Positions 27,482 to 37,847 of a stretch of DNA of 64,000 nt are shown here, in pieces. Source of the DNA: Neptunicella marina (lineage in GTDB: Bacteria > Pseudomonadota > Gammaproteobacteria > Enterobacterales > Alteromonadaceae); contig NZ_JACNEP010000003.1 in assembly GCF_014270035.1 (NCBI RefSeq), positions 248,001 through 312,000 of the forward strand. The letters are read 5' to 3'. Under the pieces are notes generated by a model. That model saw only the letters and a program-made list of their open reading frames with translations. It made no database searches and had not been told where the DNA came from. A program made the translations under genes and the position numbers. Every line of letters begins with the position of its first letter. Position 1 is the first letter of the stretch.

Positions 27482-29503
27482 TTATACGCGGAACTGCCTG
27501 ATTGATTCCTGTAGCTCTTCAGCCAGTTTAGCTACTTCATGGCTGGAATCAGAGGTTTGCTCTGCACCATGCACTGTGTGTTCGGCAATGGATACAATGC
27601 TTTCCAGTTTTTCACTGATTTCCTGCGAAACCTGATTTTGTTCACGGGCTGATTGTTCAATCTGCGCGCTCACATCATAGGCTTTGTGTACAGCGTCAGT
27701 GATAGTATTGAGTGCTAAAGTTGCCGTTTCTGTTTGTTCAACACATAACTCAGTCTGTGATTTACCTTGCTGCATGACTGCTACGGCTTTTTCAGCGCCG
27801 GCCTGCAACATTTCAATCATAGAGTGAATTTCCTGAGTTGATTCCTGAGTACGACTGGCTAATGTGCGTACTTCGTCAGCAACCACTGCGAAACCCCGGC
27901 CTTGTTCACCAGCACGCGCCGCCTCAATTGCAGCGTTTAGTGCGAGTAAGTTAGTTTGATCGGCAACACCTCGGATTACGTCTAAGATACCGCCAATGCT
28001 TGCGCTGTCCTGATGTAACTTATTGATCACCTCTGCTGCAGACTCCACTTCCCGCGCCAATGCGATAATGGTATTTTTGTTCTCTTCAGAGATTTTCTTA
28101 ACACGTTCAGCTTCGTTGTCAGCATTCTTGATTTGGTTCAGTGTGTCTTCTGCATTACGAGTGACTAACTCAGAAGTGCTGTTCATTTCAGTGGTCGCAG
28201 TTGCAACCTGAGCAATTTGAGATTTTTGTTCCTGAATTGAGCTGGTGGTTTCTGTGGTCACCGCAGAGGTTTCTTCTGAAGCCGCAGCTAATTGCCCTGC
28301 ACGTGAGCCTATACCAATAATCAGTTCTTTCAGACTATCAATCAGGTTGTTACAGTTTTTCGCCAAGGTACCAAATTCGTCATCTGATTTGTCATCCAGC
28401 TTCTGGGTTAAGTCGCCACCAGAGATGATTTTCAGCATGTCGTTAACCTTATTCAGTGGCACTGTAATAGCACGTACGCTTAAGGTAGAAATCAGGAATG
28501 CAGCAACCGCCGAAATCAACATAAATACGTAGGTAATGGTGGTACCGCGACTAACAGAGTCATTTACCAGCGATTTTATTTGCTGAGATTTTTCATTGGC
28601 CTGATTAAGCAAGTTATCGATATTGGTTAATGCGTCACCCATATTTTGCTCGGAATTGGACAGGGCTTTAGCCGCTTTGACTTGCTCATTTAAGCGGGTA
28701 ATTTGGTTTTGTACCAAACCGTTACTGCCGTTTAATGTTTCAGTTAATTCAGATATTTTCTGATTAACATCAGACAGCATTCCCGTGGTATCTCTGCTAC
28801 CAGCCGCTTTGTTAATGTCGTTGTGTTTTTCGACCACATCGGCAATTTTCAGCTTCAACTCGTTACCAATGGTTTCTGCTTTAGTCAGGTTTTTGGTTTT
28901 GGAGTAATCGGTACTTACTGCCACAAGCGACATCAGCTTGGTTTCCATATCAGAGCCAATTTTGGCTGCCTGGGCTAAGGCACCGCTTTGTGCTGCATCA
29001 GAGTCTGAAAAATCTAACAGCAAACTTGAAGTATCTTCAGTGTGCTCTTCAATATCACCCAATTGATTCTGAATAATGCCTTCCAGCGTTAAATTAGCTT
29101 TTGTTCCTTCAAACATTGCGCGGGCATTAGTTTTGTATGAGTTATAACTACTTTCGACTGTGGCTAACGTCGTTTCCAGTTTAGGCTGACCGGAAATAAC
29201 CTGTTTTAGTTTCTTCAGGCGTTGCTCGAATTTCTCTTCGTAGGTTTGGAAGTTGTCATACTCTTCATTCAAAGCGGCTAAATCTTTCTCATAATAGCTT
29301 TGAAAGGTCAGTTTACTCAGAGTCAGAAAATCCACTTTCAACCCATTGCTGCCTGTTACTGTTGGCATTGCCAGTGAATTTACTTCTTCGGTGGCCGAGT
29401 CTATTGAACTTAAGCTAACTAAAGAAGAAATACTGATCGCGAACAGAAACAAAGTGATGAGCAAAAAGCCACCAAAAACTCGCATAGCTACTGTAATTTT
29501 CAT
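27482..29503 (-). CDS. Methyl-accepting chemotaxis protein
   Basis: This 673-residue inner-membrane chemoreceptor starts at the ATG at 29503 (AGGAG 6 nt upstream). It has an N-terminal TM segment ([23 protein letters not shown]), a long helical periplasmic region of about 290 residues rich in coiled-coil pattern, a second TM near residues 322-345, a HAMP domain, and a signalling domain with the conserved hairpin [35 protein letters not shown]. It ends in FRV with no NWETF-type CheR tether. The ligand is unknown. It is an insertion in the otherwise conserved folA-apaH neighbourhood. Confidence 0.93.
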   Translation of the reverse strand: MKITVAMRVFGGFLLITLFLFAISISSLVSLSSIDSATEEVNSLAMPTVTGSNGLKVDFLTLSKLTFQSYYEKDLAALNEEYDNFQTYEEKFEQRLKKLKQVISGQPKLETTLATVESSYNSYKTNARAMFEGTKANLTLEGIIQNQLGDIEEHTEDTSSLLLDFSDSDAAQSGALAQAAKIGSDMETKLMSLVAVSTDYSKTKNLTKAETIGNELKLKIADVVEKHNDINKAAGSRDTTGMLSDVNQKISELTETLNGSNGLVQNQITRLNEQVKAAKALSNSEQNMGDALTNIDNLLNQANEKSQQIKSLVNDSVSRGTTITYVFMLISAVAAFLISTLSVRAITVPLNKVNDMLKIISGGDLTQKLDDKSDDEFGTLAKNCNNLIDSLKELIIGIGSRAGQLAAASEETSAVTTETTSSIQEQKSQIAQVATATTEMNSTSELVTRNAEDTLNQIKNADNEAERVKKISEENKNTIIALAREVESAAEVINKLHQDSASIGGILDVIRGVADQTNLLALNAAIEAARAGEQGRGFAVVADEVRTLASRTQESTQEIHSMIEMLQAGAEKAVAVMQQGKSQTELCVEQTETATLALNTITDAVHKAYDVSAQIEQSAREQNQVSQEISEKLESIVSIAEHTVHGAEQTSDSSHEVAKLAEELQESIRQFRV

Positions 29504-29664
29504 CAATACTCCTGACTCTGCGTTGCTTACAAAATGGCCGCTGATTTTACATTTATTTGGTCATTAAATGAAGTTTTAGCCATTTTAAAGGTTGGATTTT
29601 AGCGGTTTTCCGCCAAGTTATTGTAAAAGTTGGTAAATTTATATCGTCACTAAAAGCTGAAACT

Positions 29665-30471
29665 TTATGCTTTTACAAAAAAGTAATCATTAGTTTCCAA
29701 ATTTAGCAGGGTTAGCTTATTTCCCCAAACACAACCTGTGTCCAGTCCGATAAATTGTTCTGAGCCTGTCTCACCATCCAATGCCGCCCAATGACCAAAT
29801 AATACCTGTTGATGGGGTTTTAATTGTGTCGCAGGGTGAGAAAACCACGGCTGAAGGTGTTTGGGAGCTGAAGCAATACTGGATTTCGCCGAAAAATTAA
29901 GTTCGCCATTTTGGGTCACAAAACGCATGCGGGTCATGGCATTAATGATAAAGCGGTAACGCGGTATCCCTTTTAATTTATTAGACCATTTCAATGGATT
30001 ATTGGAATACATTGACTGTAATAGTTGATGCCAGTCAGGGCTACTAAGCTTTTTACTGACCTCATCGCTGTATTCAATTGCATCTTTCAGTGACCAGCCT
30101 GGATAAAGTCCTGCATGGGTCAGTAAACGTCCTTTCATTATTTTGCAGGCCAGGGGTTTATGGCGCAGCCATTCAACTATTTCGTTAAGGGCCGGGGAGG
30201 TTAAAACGGATTCAAACTTGTTTTCTGGCTTATCCGATTTAATTTTCTGACTTACGGCTAGAAAGTGTAGATCGTGATTCCCCAGTACGGTTTCAAAACT
30301 ATCACCTAAGTCTCTAAGATAAGTCAGTGTTTGTAATGCTTGGGGACCGCGACCAATTAAATCGCCTGTTGCCCACAATTTATCATTGGCAGGATTAAAT
30401 CCAGCCTTATCCAGCAGTAATCTTAATTCGCTGTAACAGGCTTGTATATCGCCAACAACATAATCTGCCAT
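29665..30471 (-). CDS. apaH: Diadenosine tetraphosphatase
   Basis: This symmetrical Ap4A hydrolase of the PPP-phosphatase fold removes alarmone-like dinucleotides and NpnN RNA caps. The 268-residue protein has the metal motifs GDIQACYSE, GDLIGRGPQ and LGNHDLHFLA, then THAGLYPGWS. It is last in the lptD-surA-pdxA-ksgA-apaG-apaH cluster, 6 bp after apaG. Confidence 0.96.
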   Translation of the reverse strand: MADYVVGDIQACYSELRLLLDKAGFNPANDKLWATGDLIGRGPQALQTLTYLRDLGDSFETVLGNHDLHFLAVSQKIKSDKPENKFESVLTSPALNEIVEWLRHKPLACKIMKGRLLTHAGLYPGWSLKDAIEYSDEVSKKLSSPDWHQLLQSMYSNNPLKWSNKLKGIPRYRFIINAMTRMRFVTQNGELNFSAKSSIASAPKHLQPWFSHPATQLKPHQQVLFGHWAALDGETGSEQFIGLDTGCVWGNKLTLLNLETNDYFFVKA

Positions 30472-30477
30472 CTAACG

Positions 30478-30861
30478 CTAGTTGACCAGTGAAGTGACAG
30501 CGAGTGAAAAAAGAGGGATGGGAGCTTCAAACGTGCTGCCATCGGCACGTTGCATTTCATAAAAACCCTGCATGGTTCCCACTGGTGTATCCAGAATGGC
30601 GCCACTATTGTAATGATGTGCTTGATTGGGCGATATGTGAGGTTGCTCACCAACGACACCGGCACCCTGAACTTCCGAGGTTTTGCCATTACCGTCAGTA
30701 ATTAACCAATAGCGATTGAGTAATTGCACACTCTGTTTACTGGTATTTTTTATTGTAATGAAATAGGCAAATGCAAATTTACCTTCATCACAGACAGGAT
30801 GATCTGCGAGGAACTGTGTTTTTACCGTGATTACTATATCTTCAGCAGCGCTTTGTGACAC
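30478..30861 (-). CDS. apaG: ApaG protein
   Basis: This 127-residue protein has an immunoglobulin-like ApaG fold (PFAYFITIKNTSKQSVQLLNRYWLITDGNGKTSEVQGAGVVGEQPHI pattern, read here as FAYFITIKNTS, LLNRYWLITDG and EVQGAGVVGEQP). Its biochemical role is not settled. It starts at a GTG and lies between ksgA and apaH with gaps of only 5-6 bp, so it is part of the cluster. Confidence 0.95.
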   Translation of the reverse strand: MSQSAAEDIVITVKTQFLADHPVCDEGKFAFAYFITIKNTSKQSVQLLNRYWLITDGNGKTSEVQGAGVVGEQPHISPNQAHHYNSGAILDTPVGTMQGFYEMQRADGSTFEAPIPLFSLAVTSLVN

Positions 30862-30866
30862 AGGCG

Positions 30867-31667
30867 TTACTCTTTTTCTGAAATAAAGTTGGTAATGGTT
30901 ACGTAATCTTGCAGGCTCAAGTTTTCTGCACGTAAATCGGGCTTAATTCCCAATGCAACCAATTCATTTTCGGTTATTTCATTTTTCAGGCTGTTACGCA
31001 AGGTTTTCCTGCGTTGATTAAAAGCCGCCGCACATATCTGGTTGAGCAAGGCTTCGTCTTTAACCGGATGTGGTTTGTTCGTATGAGGGATTAAGCGAAC
31101 AACTGCAGAGTCAACCTTAGGTGGCGGGTTAAAAGCGCCGGGCGGAACATGTAGTACCGGCACAACCGTACAATAATACTGCGCCATGATAGATAAACGC
31201 CCATAGTTTTTGTTTCCCGGAGAGGCCGCCAGACGGTTTACTACCTCTTTTTGCAGCATAAAGTGCATATCCTGTACTTTGCCCGCAAAAGAAAACAAGT
31301 GGAACATTAAAGGTGTCGATATATTGTATGGCAGGTTACCAAATACCCTTAAAGGTTTGCCCTCTTCAAACAATGTAGAAAAATCAAACTTCAGTGCATC
31401 GGTTTCGATCACATTAAGTTTGCTGCCAATAAAAGGGTGACTGCGCAGACGTTTGGCTAAATCGCGGTCGAGTTCGACAACATTGAGTTTGTCTACAAGT
31501 TCACACACCGGCTCGGTGATTGCGCCAAGGCCCGGGCCTATTTCTACCAGAGTTTGTTCGGACAATGGATTAATTGCCGATACAATCTGATCAATAATAT
31601 ATTGATCATGTAAGAAGTTCTGACCAAAGCGTTTTCTTGCAGTGTGACCTAAATGCTTTTTACTCAA
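30867..31667 (-). CDS. ksgA: 16S rRNA (adenine1518/1519-N6)-dimethyltransferase
   Basis: This enzyme dimethylates two adenines near the 3' end of 16S rRNA during 30S maturation (also called RsmA). The 266-residue protein has [10 protein letters not shown], the SAM motif [12 protein letters not shown] and the catalytic [10 protein letters not shown]. The start is a TTG at 31667 that overlaps the pdxA stop by four bases; AGGA lies 7 nt upstream and the predicted N-terminus lines up with other KsgA proteins. Loss of KsgA gives kasugamycin resistance in other bacteria. Confidence 0.95.
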   Translation of the reverse strand: MSKKHLGHTARKRFGQNFLHDQYIIDQIVSAINPLSEQTLVEIGPGLGAITEPVCELVDKLNVVELDRDLAKRLRSHPFIGSKLNVIETDALKFDFSTLFEEGKPLRVFGNLPYNISTPLMFHLFSFAGKVQDMHFMLQKEVVNRLAASPGNKNYGRLSIMAQYYCTVVPVLHVPPGAFNPPPKVDSAVVRLIPHTNKPHPVKDEALLNQICAAAFNQRRKTLRNSLKNEITENELVALGIKPDLRAENLSLQDYVTITNFISEKE

Positions 31668-32641
31668 AGTTTGGTTCCTGCTAATTCAATTGCTTGCTGT
31701 AAGGCAAATTTAAAGCTGCCACTATCCGCTTTACCGGTGCCAGCTAAATCAATTGCTGTTCCATGGTCAACTGAAGTACGAATAAAGGGTAAACCTAAGG
31801 TTATATTGACTGAGGCGCCGAAACCTTTGTATTTAAGAACCGGTAAGCCCTGATCGTGATACATGGCTAAAATAGCGTCTGCATCCTGCATATACTTGGG
31901 TTGAAACAAACTGTCCGCTGGTAATGGGCCGGTTATTTTAATGCCTTGTTCACGCAGTCTGTTTAACGTGGGGATAATGATGTCCAGCTCTTCACGCCCT
32001 ATGTGGCCATCTTCTCCTGCATGAGGATTGAGGCCACAAACAAAAATATGTGGCGTTTTCAGTGCAAATTTTTGTTTGAGATCCTGATCAATAATATGAA
32101 TAACGTTAGTTAAGCGTTCTTCAGTAATAGCTTTTGATACATAGGCAAGTGGAATATGGGTTGTGGCTAAAGCTACACGCAGACCTTCTGTTGCCAGCAT
32201 CATAACTACATCCGGCGTATTCGCCTGTAGGGCAAAAAATTCAGTGTGTCCACTGAATGAAATACCTGCTTTATTGATAGTGCCTTTGTGCACCGGGCCG
32301 GTGACCACAGCATCAAAGTTTCCGCGAATATTTTCTTCACTTGCCTGGCGCAGAGTTTCCACAACATAATGACCGTTTTCAGGATTTAACTCTCCAGGTA
32401 TGACGGTTGCTCCCATAGGAATATCAACAATATACAGAGAGCCTGATGGTTGAGGTGTGTCTTGATCCTGGAAATCGATTAAGTCAATCGGCAGATTAAG
32501 CAATGCAGCCCGCTCTTTCAGCATGGTTTTATTGGCGAACACAACCAATTGAACAGGCCAGCTTTGCTGTGCCAGTTCAATTGTGAGGTCGGGGCCGATC
32601 CCGGCAGGTTCTCCGGGAGTTATTGCGATTTTAAGTGCCAT
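31664..32641 (-). CDS. pdxA: 4-hydroxythreonine-4-phosphate dehydrogenase
   Basis: This enzyme acts in the DXP-dependent pathway to pyridoxal phosphate. The 325-residue protein has [12 protein letters not shown] at the N-terminus, the metal-binding [20 protein letters not shown] and [16 protein letters not shown] with further zinc-ligand histidines. It is 5 bp downstream of surA and overlaps ksgA, in the conserved gammaproteobacterial order. Confidence 0.97.
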   Translation of the reverse strand: MALKIAITPGEPAGIGPDLTIELAQQSWPVQLVVFANKTMLKERAALLNLPIDLIDFQDQDTPQPSGSLYIVDIPMGATVIPGELNPENGHYVVETLRQASEENIRGNFDAVVTGPVHKGTINKAGISFSGHTEFFALQANTPDVVMMLATEGLRVALATTHIPLAYVSKAITEERLTNVIHIIDQDLKQKFALKTPHIFVCGLNPHAGEDGHIGREELDIIIPTLNRLREQGIKITGPLPADSLFQPKYMQDADAILAMYHDQGLPVLKYKGFGASVNITLGLPFIRTSVDHGTAIDLAGTGKADSGSFKFALQQAIELAGTKL

Positions 32642-32646
32642 AGTGA

Positions 32647-33957
32647 CTAATTAGCCGGGTTATGCACAACTTCAACGTAGGCTTCGTCACGCATTTCCCG
32701 GGTCCAGGCTTCGCTTTCCTCTGCAAACTTGCGGTTGAATAATAACTGGTAAGCTTTATCTTGCTTGCGCTTTTCGCTGGCGTCTTCAACTCGTCTGTCT
32801 TCCAGTTGAGCTAAGTGCCAGCCGAATTGCGAGCGAAATGGCATCGAATATTCGCCTTTATCCAGTTTCTCCAGTGCATCTTTAAACGCTTGTGCGTAAA
32901 TATCCGGATTTGCCCAACCTAATTCACCACCTTTAATCGCTGTTCCCGGATCTTCAGAATACTCTTTGGCGGTTTCTGCAAAATCAATTTCACCGGCAAT
33001 CAGCTGTTTACGGAACTCAAGCAACATGCTCTCGGCTTTCTTGTCGCTTAGAATGACTGAGGGTTTAATTAAGATATGACGAGCTTTGACCTGAGTTACT
33101 TCAACTTTTTGCTGGCCACGAATATCAAAAATTTTCAGAATATGAAAACCTGCACCACTACGAATTGGACCAATTAATGCGTCTTTTTCTTTTCCTTGTA
33201 CCGCTTCTGCGAACAGGGTTGGCATCGCATTAACGTTTAACCATCCCATATCTCCACCTTCCAGCGCTTTTGCACCGCCCGATGAGGCTACCGCTATTTT
33301 CTTGAAGTCTGAGCCATTATTTAACAATTCCATAACCTTATTCGCTCGACCGCGCTCATTTTCGATATCTTCCGGTGTGGGATCGGAGGGCAGACCGATC
33401 AGGATATGACCCAGATGATATTCAACTTGCTCTTCGCCTTGTTCATCCATTAGTTTGGTCAGGCTTTCAATTTCCTGTGGAGTGATGTAAATACGGCGGC
33501 GAACATTCGCGCGACGGACTTCGCCCATGATTAGCTCTTTACGCACTTCTTCGCGGTACTTATCGTAGCTAATCCCATCCTGTTGCAGGCTGGCGTGCAA
33601 TTGATCCATGCTTTGCCCCTGGCTTTCAGCCATATTGGCAATGGTTTGCTCCAACTGAGGATCGCTTACCTGGATACCCATGCGTTCTGCCATTTGCATT
33701 TGCAAACTTTGTACAATGAGACGCTCAATTGCCTGCGTACGTAATACCCGGTCTGATGGCAGTTGCTGACCATTTACCACGGCATTGCGTTTTACAGTAC
33801 TAATTAGATCCTGTACTTCGCTTTCCAGTACAACTCCCTGATTGACAATGACTGCAACTTGATCCAGTTCCTGAGTTGCTGCACCTGAACCAAATGTAAC
33901 AAATGCCATCATGGCGAGGATTGCGAGTTTTAATTTCATAGTTATCGTTCTACTCAT
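32647..33957 (-). CDS. surA: Periplasmic chaperone and peptidyl-prolyl isomerase SurA
   Basis: SurA escorts outer-membrane proteins, including LptD, across the periplasm. The 436-residue protein has a signal peptide ([21 protein letters not shown]), the SurA N-terminal domain ([28 protein letters not shown]) and two parvulin domains (about 180-285 and 290-395; [16 protein letters not shown] and [15 protein letters not shown]). The ATG at 33957 overlaps the lptD stop by 8 bases and is used here; the ATG at 33939 is an alternative that trims six residues. Neither has a strong ribosome site. Confidence 0.95.
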   Translation of the reverse strand: MSRTITMKLKLAILAMMAFVTFGSGAATQELDQVAVIVNQGVVLESEVQDLISTVKRNAVVNGQQLPSDRVLRTQAIERLIVQSLQMQMAERMGIQVSDPQLEQTIANMAESQGQSMDQLHASLQQDGISYDKYREEVRKELIMGEVRRANVRRRIYITPQEIESLTKLMDEQGEEQVEYHLGHILIGLPSDPTPEDIENERGRANKVMELLNNGSDFKKIAVASSGGAKALEGGDMGWLNVNAMPTLFAEAVQGKEKDALIGPIRSGAGFHILKIFDIRGQQKVEVTQVKARHILIKPSVILSDKKAESMLLEFRKQLIAGEIDFAETAKEYSEDPGTAIKGGELGWANPDIYAQAFKDALEKLDKGEYSMPFRSQFGWHLAQLEDRRVEDASEKRKQDKAYQLLFNRKFAEESEAWTREMRDEAYVEVVHNPAN

Positions 33958-36157
33958 TCAAAAAATAAGGTTGACGGTAGCCAAACAAACCATCATTCAG
34001 CATTGCGCGGGTGGTGTTTCCACCGCCCATTCCCTTAAATATAAATTTAAGTGCAATGCCGGATTCAAAAGCATTGCCCTGTTGTAACCCGTTTTGGTCA
34101 AAGCGGTTGTTGAGATAGCGTTGGGTAACCAACTGTAAAGACCAACAACAAGATTCGTATTGTACGCCAGTGTAACTTTCAATGGTACGGTGGCTGTCCA
34201 TATCTTTATACCAGCGTCCTACCCAATGCCAGTTTTGGCTGATGGGCCAACTTGCGGTAATGCCTAATTGGTCAATTCGTTCGTTGGAAAGTTCACGCAC
34301 AAAACGATGGGAAATCTGAATTAACTTGTCTTCGCCTAAACGATAATCAAATGACAGGCTACTTTTATCCAGTTTATGTGTCTCGCTGTCCATTTGTACT
34401 TCGCTGTGCATAAACCACTTGCTGCCCAGTCGCCAGTCCAGTTCACCGGCTAATGCCGAGCGGTTGGTGCCTTTGTGTGCTTCCAGAACGCGGTTATCAG
34501 TCAGATAAAATATTTGACCGAGACTGAATCGAATAAGCTCTTCATCCTTATTGTCCAGTAATCGGGTTGTCAGACCCAGCGTAAGTTGATTGGTATCACT
34601 AATGCGGTCTAATCCGGTAAATTCCTGTCCACGAAACAGTCCGGCGAAGTTATTTTGTAAACGGGTGGTATCGTATAAACCAATATCAGTTTGGTCCTGA
34701 TAGCTGGTATACAGATACTGAGCTTTTGGTTCAAGTGTTTGCTTACTGCTGCCAAACCAGCTGCTGTCACGCTCAAATGTCATGGAGCCATATAACCGAC
34801 TACGGCTAATAGTGCGGCTGACATCATCCTTTAAACCATATTGATCACCATCTTGCTGGCGGTAGTTTGTTTGTAATAATGTAGTTTCTGCTGAGAACTC
34901 TCCCCAGTTTTCATACACAGAATAACGCAAGCCGGGCGCTATATGAAAACGGGTTGCTGCCGGAGCCGTTTGCTCCGCACTATCAAAATAAGTTAATTCG
35001 CTGTGTAATAAAAAATCCAGCCCATTAAATAATGGTTCCACATAATCGAGTTTTAACTCTGGTAACGCACGATAACTATCAGGGTGATTACCGATCAACT
35101 GGAAGTCTCGTAGCTCAGCACTAAAACTGAGATTGTCATCGCGGTAGGCGACGCCAGCGTTGCGATAAAGATGAGTATCAGCACGGTTATAAAAATCAGA
35201 GCCTAAATCGACAATATAGTTGTCATCACTGATCGCGTTAATATTTATATTTAACTGCCAGCCTTTAGCAAACGAACTGCGGTGGATAAAACGGTAAAAA
35301 TAACGTTCTTCCTCACTATCCTGATTACGGTCGTGCTGCATGTACTCCAGATCAATTTGGCCTTGAGATTTATCCGTTAAATAACGAAACTCAGTTTTGA
35401 GTTGAACGCCCCTGTTTACCATGGCCCTGGGGGAAATTGTCGCATCATAATTTTCGGCAATATTCCAGTAATAAGGTTGTTCATAACTCATGCCAGTGCT
35501 GTCAGAGCTTGAGAATTTGGGAAACAATACGCCGGATTGTCGTTGTTCCGTTACCGGAAATTTAAAGTAAGGCAGGTACAGAACCGGCACATCCATCATA
35601 TAAAAACGCGCATGGGTAACGGTACCCCAGATATCACCGGGCGCCAGTTGTATGCTGCTGGCAATCATTTCCCAGTCTTCTTCACCAACCGGACAGGTAG
35701 TAAAACTCACATCCTGTAATTCAATACCACGCTCTTTACTTAACTCTATGCGACCGGCTTCGCCACGGCCATTAATTCCAACCATTTCGTAAGCTGTTTT
35801 ATCCAGTGATAATTCACCCGAGTTAAAATCAAGGTGAACATCATCGCTGCTCACCCGAATCTGGGGGTCTTCAAAACGAATATTGCCACTGGCGTTCAGT
35901 TGTTGAGTAACTTTATCAATTCGCGCGTGTTGCGCCTGAATTTGTGCACTATCACTAATTATTTGCACTTTACCGGCAAACTCTGCCATTTTATTTTGCT
36001 GAACTGATGTTTCATTGGCTTTGATTTCAACACCTGTTCCAGATGCCCGCAGGGCCAAACCTGCGTTATCTAGTGGCACAGGGCATTGCTGTTGCTGCGC
36101 ATAAGATGACGCACTGAAACAGCAAACAAATAAAATCACTAGATGGTTAAAATTCAT
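33950..36157 (-). CDS. lptD: LPS assembly outer-membrane protein LptD
   Basis: LptD is the beta-barrel that, with LptE, inserts lipopolysaccharide into the outer leaflet. The 735-residue protein has a signal peptide (to about residue 20), an OstA/LptA-like beta-jellyroll domain (about 45-150; KMAEFAGKVQIISDSAQIQAQHA), the LptD core starting GTVTHARFYMMDVPVLYLPYFKFPV and a C-terminal barrel. A cysteine near the N-terminus (QQQQCPVP) and the CC pair near the C-terminus (YESCCWSLQ) are positioned for the known inter-domain disulphides. It heads the operon with surA and is divergent from djlA. Confidence 0.96.
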   Translation of the reverse strand: MNFNHLVILFVCCFSASSYAQQQQCPVPLDNAGLALRASGTGVEIKANETSVQQNKMAEFAGKVQIISDSAQIQAQHARIDKVTQQLNASGNIRFEDPQIRVSSDDVHLDFNSGELSLDKTAYEMVGINGRGEAGRIELSKERGIELQDVSFTTCPVGEEDWEMIASSIQLAPGDIWGTVTHARFYMMDVPVLYLPYFKFPVTEQRQSGVLFPKFSSSDSTGMSYEQPYYWNIAENYDATISPRAMVNRGVQLKTEFRYLTDKSQGQIDLEYMQHDRNQDSEEERYFYRFIHRSSFAKGWQLNININAISDDNYIVDLGSDFYNRADTHLYRNAGVAYRDDNLSFSAELRDFQLIGNHPDSYRALPELKLDYVEPLFNGLDFLLHSELTYFDSAEQTAPAATRFHIAPGLRYSVYENWGEFSAETTLLQTNYRQQDGDQYGLKDDVSRTISRSRLYGSMTFERDSSWFGSSKQTLEPKAQYLYTSYQDQTDIGLYDTTRLQNNFAGLFRGQEFTGLDRISDTNQLTLGLTTRLLDNKDEELIRFSLGQIFYLTDNRVLEAHKGTNRSALAGELDWRLGSKWFMHSEVQMDSETHKLDKSSLSFDYRLGEDKLIQISHRFVRELSNERIDQLGITASWPISQNWHWVGRWYKDMDSHRTIESYTGVQYESCCWSLQLVTQRYLNNRFDQNGLQQGNAFESGIALKFIFKGMGGGNTTRAMLNDGLFGYRQPYFLNE

Positions 36158-36366
36158 ACGTTTAATAAATGTTTTACCGGGCTTTGTTTTAGACAGGGCT
36201 TTTCTGGCTTGCGATTTTAAGGTTTTAGACGAATTTTACCAGTAAAGTTCGTTATTATCTGCAAACTTCTATTCTAGTTGGCTTTTGGTATAGTGGCGAA
36301 CATTGTTATTAATGTTTAGTTAAGCAGTGTGGCTCACGCACATTTGCTGGTGAAGAGGCGGTTTTA

Positions 36367-37200
36367 ATGCGAATTTGGGGGCGAATACTGGGAACCTTGT
36401 TTGGATTTATGTTTGCCCGTATTCCCGGTGCAATTATCGGTTTCGTTGTCGGTCATTTATTTGATAAGGGGTACAGTCAGGATTTTGATCAGATGGGCGG
36501 ATTTGGTCGCTTTTTTGGTCAGGCGAATGATATGCGTAAGCAGGCAATTTTCTTTCATGCGCTTTTCTCACTAATGGGACATGTTGCTAAAGCCAATGGT
36601 CGTGTGACTAAAGATGAAATTAATATGGCCAGCCAACTGATGGATCAGATGAATCTGGAGGGGGAGGTCAGGCGCGAAGCACAGCAAGCATTTAATGAAG
36701 GTAAGGCTGCTGATTTTCCGGTGAGTGACATACTGCAGGAGTTCAAGCAATCCTGTCATGGTCGTCGCGATATTATGCAGGTGTTTCTGGAAATTTTGAT
36801 TCAGGCTGCTTTTGCTGACGGGCAGGTACAAAAAGAAGAACAGGTGGTATTAGAAAAAGCGGCCAGAGCATTAGGTTTCCGCAACAACGAATTACTTTAT
36901 TTAATCTCGATTTATGAAGCAGAATTACGTTTTAGACAGGGACGAAGTTCAGGCCACGGACGACAAAAAGCCAGTAGTTACTCCACAAAAGATTCATTGA
37001 GTGATGCCTATAAAATACTTGGCGTCAGTGCCAGTGATTCAATGGGAGATATCAAAAAAGCGTATCGAAAGCTTATGAGTGAGAATCACCCGGATAAACT
37101 GGTATCGAAGGGGTTGCCTAAACAAGCGCTGGAAATCGCTAAAAACAAAGCACAGGACATTCAGGCTGCCTATGAATTAATTAAAAGTAAGCGTGGATAA
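36367..37200 (+). CDS. djlA: Membrane-anchored co-chaperone DjlA
   Basis: DjlA is a type III membrane J-protein that stimulates DnaK. The 277-residue protein has a glycine-containing TM segment (IWGRILGTLFGFMFARIPGAIIGFVVGHLFD), a TerB-like helical middle domain (about 60-180) and a C-terminal J domain (DAYKILGVSASDSMGDIKKAYRKLMSENHPDK) with the HPD motif. It is divergent from lptD, as in E. coli. Confidence 0.95.
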   Translation: MRIWGRILGTLFGFMFARIPGAIIGFVVGHLFDKGYSQDFDQMGGFGRFFGQANDMRKQAIFFHALFSLMGHVAKANGRVTKDEINMASQLMDQMNLEGEVRREAQQAFNEGKAADFPVSDILQEFKQSCHGRRDIMQVFLEILIQAAFADGQVQKEEQVVLEKAARALGFRNNELLYLISIYEAELRFRQGRSSGHGRQKASSYSTKDSLSDAYKILGVSASDSMGDIKKAYRKLMSENHPDKLVSKGLPKQALEIAKNKAQDIQAAYELIKSKRG

Positions 37201-37208
37201 AATATATT

Positions 37209-37235
37209 AAAAAGGCGGCAGTGCCGCCTTTGATT
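37209..37235. terminator. Terminator between djlA and the cyclophilin gene
   Basis: AAAGGCGGCA and its complement TGCCGCCTTT form a tight stem followed by a T-rich stretch; the genes are convergent. Confidence 0.75.
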
Positions 37236-37238
37236 GTT

Positions 37239-37835
37239 TTATTGTTGAGGTAACAAACGCGCAGTTTTAAGAAACACAGGTTTTACTGGTACATCGTTCC
37301 AGCCTAGTTCTGCATCGTAGTGAGTTTCGACTTCCGCCATTTTATCGATTACATCCATACCATCCACAACGACTGCAAATACTGCATACCCCCAGTCTTT
37401 TCCCGGATTGAGGCTGTCGTTATCTTTTAAATTAAAGAAAAACTGGCGGTTGGCGCTGTGCGGATCGTTCTGGCGAGCCATGGCAACAGTATAAATGGCG
37501 TTTTTATTGCCATTCCCTGATTCATTGAAAATATTGCCAAACTTAGGTTGTTCGTTGAAATCTTTGTCGTACCCTCCACCTTGCACTACAAAATCGGGTA
37601 CGATACGATGGAAAATCGTATCGTCGTAACTCTTTTTAACGACGTAACGCAGAAAATTATTGGCGGTCAGCGGGGACTTATAGCGATCTAATTCAATCAC
37701 TATATTGCCCATACTGGTTTCCAGCTTTACCCGGGGAAACAAATTGTCCGGTTGAATGTCTGACCCATCTTCTTTAGCCCATGTATTTGTGCAAATGAGT
37801 AATAAAGCACAAAAGAGTGTGCGCATGAACATCAT
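37239..37835 (-). CDS. ppiA: Periplasmic cyclophilin-type peptidyl-prolyl isomerase
   Basis: This is a 198-residue cyclophilin with a signal peptide (TLFCALLLICTNTWA), so it acts in the periplasm. Catalytic and cyclosporin-fold motifs FHRIVPDFVVQGGGY and NDPHSANRQFFFNLKDN are present. It has two or three possible ATG starts (37835, 37832, 37826); AAGGA favours one of the first two. It starts 12 bp after the end of rlmG on the same strand. PpiA is the most likely orthologue. Confidence 0.88.
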   Translation of the reverse strand: MMFMRTLFCALLLICTNTWAKEDGSDIQPDNLFPRVKLETSMGNIVIELDRYKSPLTANNFLRYVVKKSYDDTIFHRIVPDFVVQGGGYDKDFNEQPKFGNIFNESGNGNKNAIYTVAMARQNDPHSANRQFFFNLKDNDSLNPGKDWGYAVFAVVVDGMDVIDKMAEVETHYDAELGWNDVPVKPVFLKTARLLPQQ

Positions 37836-37847
37836 ACAGTTCCTTAT

